From positions 1 through 33,832 of the forward strand of contig LNDR01000383.1 in NCBI GenBank assembly GCA_001464755.1: a DNA stretch of 33,832 nucleotides. The letters are read 5' to 3'. The notes beneath the pieces are model-generated. The model saw only the letters and a program-made list of their open reading frames with translations, ran no database searches and was not told the DNA's origin. The position numbers and the translations under genes were made by a program. Positions 32,837-33,832 of this stretch are shown piece by piece; position 1 is the stretch's first letter, and each line of letters begins with the position of its first letter. The stretch is from Rhizobiales bacterium Ga0077524 (GTDB lineage: Bacteria; Pseudomonadota; Alphaproteobacteria; Rhizobiales; Hyphomicrobiaceae).

Positions 32837-33625
32837 TCAGCGCACGATGTCCAGAATCCGCGACCAGCGGACGTCGAACGGCCAAGTCCAGGGTGTCAGC
32901 AATTGAAACCGGCCGGGTTCATCCACAGCCGCCGAGAAAAAGATGATGTCCGCGCGACCCACGAGGTTCTCGAAAGGAACGAAGCCGACCCCGAAACGAT
33001 GCGCGGGGACACGGCTATCGGTCGAGTTGTCGCGATTGTCGCCCATCATGAAGTAGTGGCCGGCGGGCACCTTGTAGGGTCCGACGTTGTCGTAGTCGCC
33101 GTCAGGGCGCTGATCCACGACCAGATACTTGACCCCGTTCGGCAGCGTTTCCTCGAAGCGCGGCGTGCGGCGCTCGCGTCCGTCGTCGTCGATCTGGACG
33201 AAGTCCGTAACCTTGCGGCGCTGGACCTCTTGGCCGTTGATGTAGACGACGCCGGAGCGAAGCACGATCTCGTCGCCGGGCAGACCGATGACGCGCTTGA
33301 TGTAGTCGGTCGAGTTGTCACGCGGCAGCTTGAAGACGACGACGTCGCCGCGCTTCGGCTCGGTGGCCAACACGCGTCCCGAGAAGAGGTTGAGCCCGAA
33401 AGGCAAGGAGTAGCGGCTGTAGCCGTAGGACAGCTTGGACACGAAGAGATAGTCGCCGATCAACAGCGTCGACTGCATCGATCCAGAGGGTATGTTGAAG
33501 GGCTGATAGAAGAAGACGCGGACGAAAAAGGCGATGATCAGTGCGTGCAGGAAGATCTTGCCGATCTCACCCCAACTCTCCTGCTTCGCCAGCTTACCCT
33601 TGTCCGAGCCGGGTTTGGATGTCAT
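32837..33625 (-). CDS. lepB: signal peptidase I
   Basis: A 262-residue membrane-anchored protease that removes Sec signal peptides. One transmembrane helix (about 24-38, IFLHALIIAFFVRVF) precedes the catalytic serine S49 in IPSGSM; the lysine base is K110 in DYIKRVIGLPGD. Box E, GHYFMMGDNRDNSTDSR, is present. The active site faces the periplasm. It is the first complete gene of lepB-rnc-era; the ATG at 33625 is not preceded by a strong ribosome site. Confidence 0.96.
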   Translation of the reverse strand: MTSKPGSDKGKLAKQESWGEIGKIFLHALIIAFFVRVFFYQPFNIPSGSMQSTLLIGDYLFVSKLSYGYSRYSLPFGLNLFSGRVLATEPKRGDVVVFKLPRDNSTDYIKRVIGLPGDEIVLRSGVVYINGQEVQRRKVTDFVQIDDDGRERRTPRFEETLPNGVKYLVVDQRPDGDYDNVGPYKVPAGHYFMMGDNRDNSTDSRVPAHRFGVGFVPFENLVGRADIIFFSAAVDEPGRFQLLTPWTWPFDVRWSRILDIVR

Positions 33626-33784
33626 GCAACTTTCCGCTGCTGGCGCAACCTTCCCCGACGGTCCGATCGATCGTGGGCACGTGTTTAAGGTGTTTCCTCG
33701 GGGCGTGCAAATTCGACGTGGCGTTCTTCCGTGGAGACCTCGCGGTGTCGTCTTGGCGGCCCTCGGTGGATCGTCACGGCTCTC

Positions 33785-33832
33785 TCATCGCGGGTCCAGC
33801 TTCAGTGGACGGGCTGAGATGATGACGATCGC
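33785..33832 (-). CDS. C-terminal fragment of an unknown gene
   Basis: On the minus strand a frame enters the window at its right edge and ends at a TGA at 33785-33787, reading AIVIISARPLKLDPR. It has the hydrophobic strand expected at the end of a small enzyme. In related genomes acpS (holo-ACP synthase) often precedes lepB, and this could be its tail, but 15 residues are too few to say. A 159-bp gap without other features separates it from lepB. Confidence 0.3.
   Translation of the reverse strand, partial: AIVIISARPLKLDPR

Overview
The window is chromosomal DNA of a high-GC alphaproteobacterium, most likely Hyphomicrobiales or a close relative. The signs are the trpA-accD-folC order, the lepB-rnc-era order, an alphaproteobacterial EF-P, a FemAB-like (DUF482) protein, and a hairpin repeat of a type common in that group. 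The organism was judged from gene content and order only; no search was run. I saw no tRNA, rRNA or CRISPR array.

Layout. (1) 90-548: a small DUF3237 gene. (2) 609-11661: a Wzx/Wzy-type exopolysaccharide locus. One minus-strand operon (4800 to 609) encodes two family-2 glycosyltransferases, a Tat-exported glycoside hydrolase and a GDP-mannose 3,5-epimerase homologue. Around it lie a plus-strand Wzy-like polymerase, a minus-strand Wzc-like/Wzx-like pair and a plus-strand WecB/TagA-type transferase. (3) 11690-14289: a cupin, an M48 metalloprotease and a FemAB-like protein. (4) 14357-14696: a decayed GIY-YIG gene enclosed by a 31-bp perfect inverted repeat. (5) 14726-19357: an amidohydrolase, then folC, accD and trpA, all on the minus strand. 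(6) 19495-24515: an exported alkaline phosphatase, then a four-gene zinc-type operon (DUF2796/ZrgA-like, ABC ATPase, FtsX-like permease, DUF3299) behind a dyad resembling a Zur site. (7) 24654-29892: an exported rhodanese, efp, and the EF-P modification genes epmA-epmB. efp and epmA are separated by a three-gene accessory operon (ParA ATPase, ribbon-helix-helix protein, TIR-domain protein) with three GCTAGC repeats in front of it. (8) 29945-33832: a zinc-type dehydrogenase, then lepB-rnc-era on the minus strand and the tail of one more gene.

How the genes work together. The polysaccharide genes could supply an unusual GDP-sugar, build, flip, polymerise and export a glycan, and trim it in the periplasm. 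The priming transferase and outer-membrane exporter are not in the window. epmA and epmB would beta-lysylate EF-P at Lys34, which is present. The DUF2796 operon looks like a zinc-acquisition system. The ParA-RHH-TIR operon is the best candidate here for an undescribed system: a partition-like pair joined to a probable NAD-cleaving effector. The hairpin-flanked GIY-YIG remnant is the second candidate, as a small mobile or formerly mobile unit.
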